Of a DNA stretch of 37,307 nt, positions 34,947-37,307 are shown one piece after another. The notes below the pieces were generated by a model that was not told where the DNA came from, did not search any database, and was given only the letters and a program-made list of their open reading frames with translations. Both the position numbers and the translations under genes were made by a program. Position 1 is the stretch's first letter. Each line of letters begins with the position of its first letter. Source of the DNA: Acidobacteriota bacterium (GTDB lineage Bacteria; Acidobacteriota; Polarisedimenticolia; Gp22-AA2; AA152); NCBI GenBank assembly GCA_003222305.1, contig QHVQ01000079.1:1-37307 (forward strand). The letters run 5' to 3'.

Positions 34947-36623
34947 TTGGCACAAGAAGAGAAGGATCGCAAGAGCGCGGCCGCAGGGTTGGCCGAAGCG
35001 TCGGCGGTGGCCCTCCCGCCGCAGCTCCCGCGCGAGCCCGAGACCCTCTCGGAGGACCTGCACGCCCAGCGCTTGGCGGAGCGACTGAGAATTCCTTACG
35101 TGAATCTCAAAGACTTCCAGATCGATGCCGAGCTGTTCCGGTCCATTCCGGTGGACCTCATGTTCCGCTACAACTTCGTCCCCTGGAAGGTGGAGGAAGG
35201 GCGGCTGGTGGTGGTCATCGCGGACCCCAGCAACGTCCTCATGATGGACGATCTGGAGTTGTTGCTGGGCCGCCCTCTGGTCCCCGCCGTGGGGAGTCCT
35301 TCCGCTATCCAGGAGATCTTGAAGAAGAGCGAGTCCTCGCAGCGGGTGCTGGAGGAGGCCACCGAGGAGTTCAAACTCCAGCTCATCCAGGAGGACGAGG
35401 CCGGCGAGGACCAGCTCACCATCGACAAGCTCACCTCCGACCAGAGCCCCATCGTCAAGCTGGTGGACACCACCATCTTCAACGCCCTCCAGCGCCGGGC
35501 CTCGGACATCCACATTGAGACCCGGGACCGGGAGGTGATGATCAAGTATCGGATCGACGGCGTACTTATCAACGCCATGGAGCCCATCGACAAGAAGTTC
35601 CACTCCACCATCATTTCCCGCATCAAGGTCATGTCCGAGCTGGACATCGCCGAAAAGCGCGTGCCACAAGACGGCCGTTTCAAGCTGAAAATCCGTGGGA
35701 GGGCCATCGATTTCCGCGTCTCCATCATGCCCAGCGTTCACGGCGAGGACGCGGTCATCCGGATCCTGGACAAGGAGTCCGTGAATGAAGAATTCGCAGA
35801 GCTGAGGCTGGACGTACTGGGATTCACGCTCGAAGACCTCAGAAAGCTCAGAAAATTTATCCGGGAACCCTACGGGATGATTCTGGTCACCGGTCCGACG
35901 GGAAGCGGCAAGACCACCACCCTCTACGCCGCCCTGTCGGAGATCAAGAGCGTGGAGGACAAGATCATCACCATCGAGGATCCCGTGGAGTATCAGCTCC
36001 AGGGAATCACCCAAATCCCGGTGAATGAGAAAAAGGGGCTCACCTTCGCTCGGGGCCTGAGGTCCATTCTCCGCCACGATCCGGACAAGATCATGGTGGG
36101 AGAGATTCGCGACGAGGAAACGGCGCAGATCGCCATCCAATCGGCGCTCACGGGACACCTGGTTTTCACCACCGTCCACGCCAACAACGTGGTGGACGTG
36201 TTGGGGCGTTTCCTGAACATGAAGGTGGAGCCCTACAACTTCGTGTCGGCTCTGAACTGTATCGTGGCCCAGCGGCTGGTGCGGCTCATCTGCACCCGCT
36301 GCAAGCACCCCGTGCGGTATCCCCGGGCGATCATCGAGGAGAGCGGTCTGGATCCGGCGCGCTACGCGGATCACGTCTTCCAGGAGGGCCGAGGGTGCCT
36401 GGACTGCAACGGCACCGGCTATAAGGGACGGATGGCCATCGCGGAGATTCTGGACATGTCCGATCGCATCAGGCAGCTAATCCTGGATCGGCGCTCGGCG
36501 GCGGAGATCAAGAAGGCTGCACGGGAAGAGGGGATGGTCTTCATGCGTGAGATGGCGGTGGCCCGAGCCCTCGAAGGGGTCACCACCCTGCGGGAAATCA
36601 ACAAAGTCACTTTTGTGGAGTGA
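34947..36623 (+). CDS. Type II secretion/type IV pilus assembly ATPase (GspE/PilB family)
   Basis: T2SSE_N-like N-terminus; Walker A GPTGSGKTTTLYAAL; ITIEDPVEYQLQGITQ; LRHDPDKIMVGEIRDEETAQIAIQSALTGHLVFTTVHANN; tetracysteine CTRC...CLDC. TTG start. Confidence 0.95.
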   Translation: MAQEEKDRKSAAAGLAEASAVALPPQLPREPETLSEDLHAQRLAERLRIPYVNLKDFQIDAELFRSIPVDLMFRYNFVPWKVEEGRLVVVIADPSNVLMMDDLELLLGRPLVPAVGSPSAIQEILKKSESSQRVLEEATEEFKLQLIQEDEAGEDQLTIDKLTSDQSPIVKLVDTTIFNALQRRASDIHIETRDREVMIKYRIDGVLINAMEPIDKKFHSTIISRIKVMSELDIAEKRVPQDGRFKLKIRGRAIDFRVSIMPSVHGEDAVIRILDKESVNEEFAELRLDVLGFTLEDLRKLRKFIREPYGMILVTGPTGSGKTTTLYAALSEIKSVEDKIITIEDPVEYQLQGITQIPVNEKKGLTFARGLRSILRHDPDKIMVGEIRDEETAQIAIQSALTGHLVFTTVHANNVVDVLGRFLNMKVEPYNFVSALNCIVAQRLVRLICTRCKHPVRYPRAIIEESGLDPARYADHVFQEGRGCLDCNGTGYKGRMAIAEILDMSDRIRQLILDRRSAAEIKKAAREEGMVFMREMAVARALEGVTTLREINKVTFVE

Positions 36624-36629
36624 GGTGGC

Positions 36630-37307
36630 ATGGCGCCTCCCCGGATGGAGATGTTCCTCCAGAAGATCGGCCTCGCGCAGGGCGTAAGCACCAGACCGTT
36701 GAAGCCGCGCTACCCCCGGGTGGCCGTCACCATCCTGTCGGATCGCGTGGGGGCCGTGCGCCTGGCGCCGCCCCTCATCCCGAAGAAGGGAGAAGGCGCG
36801 CGGCTGATGGTGGCTGCTTCCGAGGAAGTGCCTCTCCCGGCGGGGACGGTGGTTCCTGCATTGACCCGCGCCAACTTCTTGGATCCTGCCCCGGTGGAAC
36901 AGGCGCTTCGGATGGCTCTCAAAAAGGTGGCGTCCTGGGAGGATCGAGTCTGCTTGGTGATTCCCGACAGCGTGGCGAGGGTCTCGATCTTGAGGTTCAA
37001 CCGGATGCCGGCCACGCGTCGCGAAGTACTAGACCTGATCCGCTTTCGCATGCAGAAGGTTCTCCCCTTCCGCATCGAGGAGGCGGCCCTGGATTACCAG
37101 CTCCTTTCCAATCCGGAGGTCCCCGAGCCCGATTTCCTGGTGACGCTGGCCCAGCGGACGGTCCTCTTCCAGTACGAGCGACTCCTGACCGGGATGGATC
37201 GGCTCCCCGGCCTGGTGGATCTGGAAAGCTTCAACTTGGTCAACTTGCTGGCGAGCGGTGCGGATCATTTGGCTTGGGAGAAGGGAGACTGGGCGCTGGT
37301 AAATGCG
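36630..37307 (+). CDS. PilM-like pilus assembly protein (C-terminus truncated by window edge)
   Basis: Reading from ATG at 36630: MAPPRMEMFLQKIGLAQGVSTRPLKPRYPRVAVTILSDRVGAVRLAPPLIP...VCLVIPDSVARVSILRFNRMPATRREVLDLIRFRMQKVLPFRIEEAALDYQLL. PilM-like pattern, open to the window end. Confidence 0.7.
   Translation, partial: MAPPRMEMFLQKIGLAQGVSTRPLKPRYPRVAVTILSDRVGAVRLAPPLIPKKGEGARLMVAASEEVPLPAGTVVPALTRANFLDPAPVEQALRMALKKVASWEDRVCLVIPDSVARVSILRFNRMPATRREVLDLIRFRMQKVLPFRIEEAALDYQLLSNPEVPEPDFLVTLAQRTVLFQYERLLTGMDRLPGLVDLESFNLVNLLASGADHLAWEKGDWALVNA

Noticed and set aside
34764-36374. 536-aa minus-strand ORF opposite gspF/gspE
   Set aside because: Antisense shadow of a fully motif-supported GspE/PilB gene.
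1-37307. CRISPR arrays, IS elements, phage genes, defence islands
   Set aside because: No direct-repeat/spacer pattern, transposase, integrase or recognised defence gene was seen on either strand; the repeats found are intragenic protein repeats.

Overview
The window is about 37.3 kb of GC-rich bacterial chromosome with dense, mostly co-oriented operons. No rRNA, CRISPR array, transposase or phage gene was recognised. Left to right: (1) the 5' part of an ACT-domain protein gene; (2) a seven-gene TetR/HlyD/ABC/TolC/ABC/ABC-2/ABC-2 exporter operon that looks like a split YbhF-type transporter with an inserted tolC; (3) a three-gene operon of TPR/coiled-coil scaffold proteins of unknown function; (4) a secreted Pro-rich protein, a CBS protein and a 7Fe-type ferredoxin; (5) a PlsC-type acyltransferase overlapping a Spinster-like MFS gene, followed by a SMUG1-like uracil-DNA glycosylase; (6) a double-PDZ protein, tRNA-Leu(CAA) and an outer-membrane-like protein; (7) carD-rqcH; (8) a beta-solenoid (DUF4097/toastrack-like) protein with a LiaF-like membrane partner; (9) a flippase-like membrane protein, nrdR, hsp20, lon and thiL; (10) an ECF sigma factor, a membrane protein, a secretin-N-like protein, and gspF/pilC, gspE/pilB and pilM-like genes, the last truncated by the window edge. 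The observations most worth following up are the split exporter with its operator/promoter architecture, the acyltransferase-Spinster pair, the exact 52-residue repeat in the giant TPR protein, and the exact 18-residue repeat in the beta-solenoid protein. All family calls come from reading motifs by eye; no database search was run.
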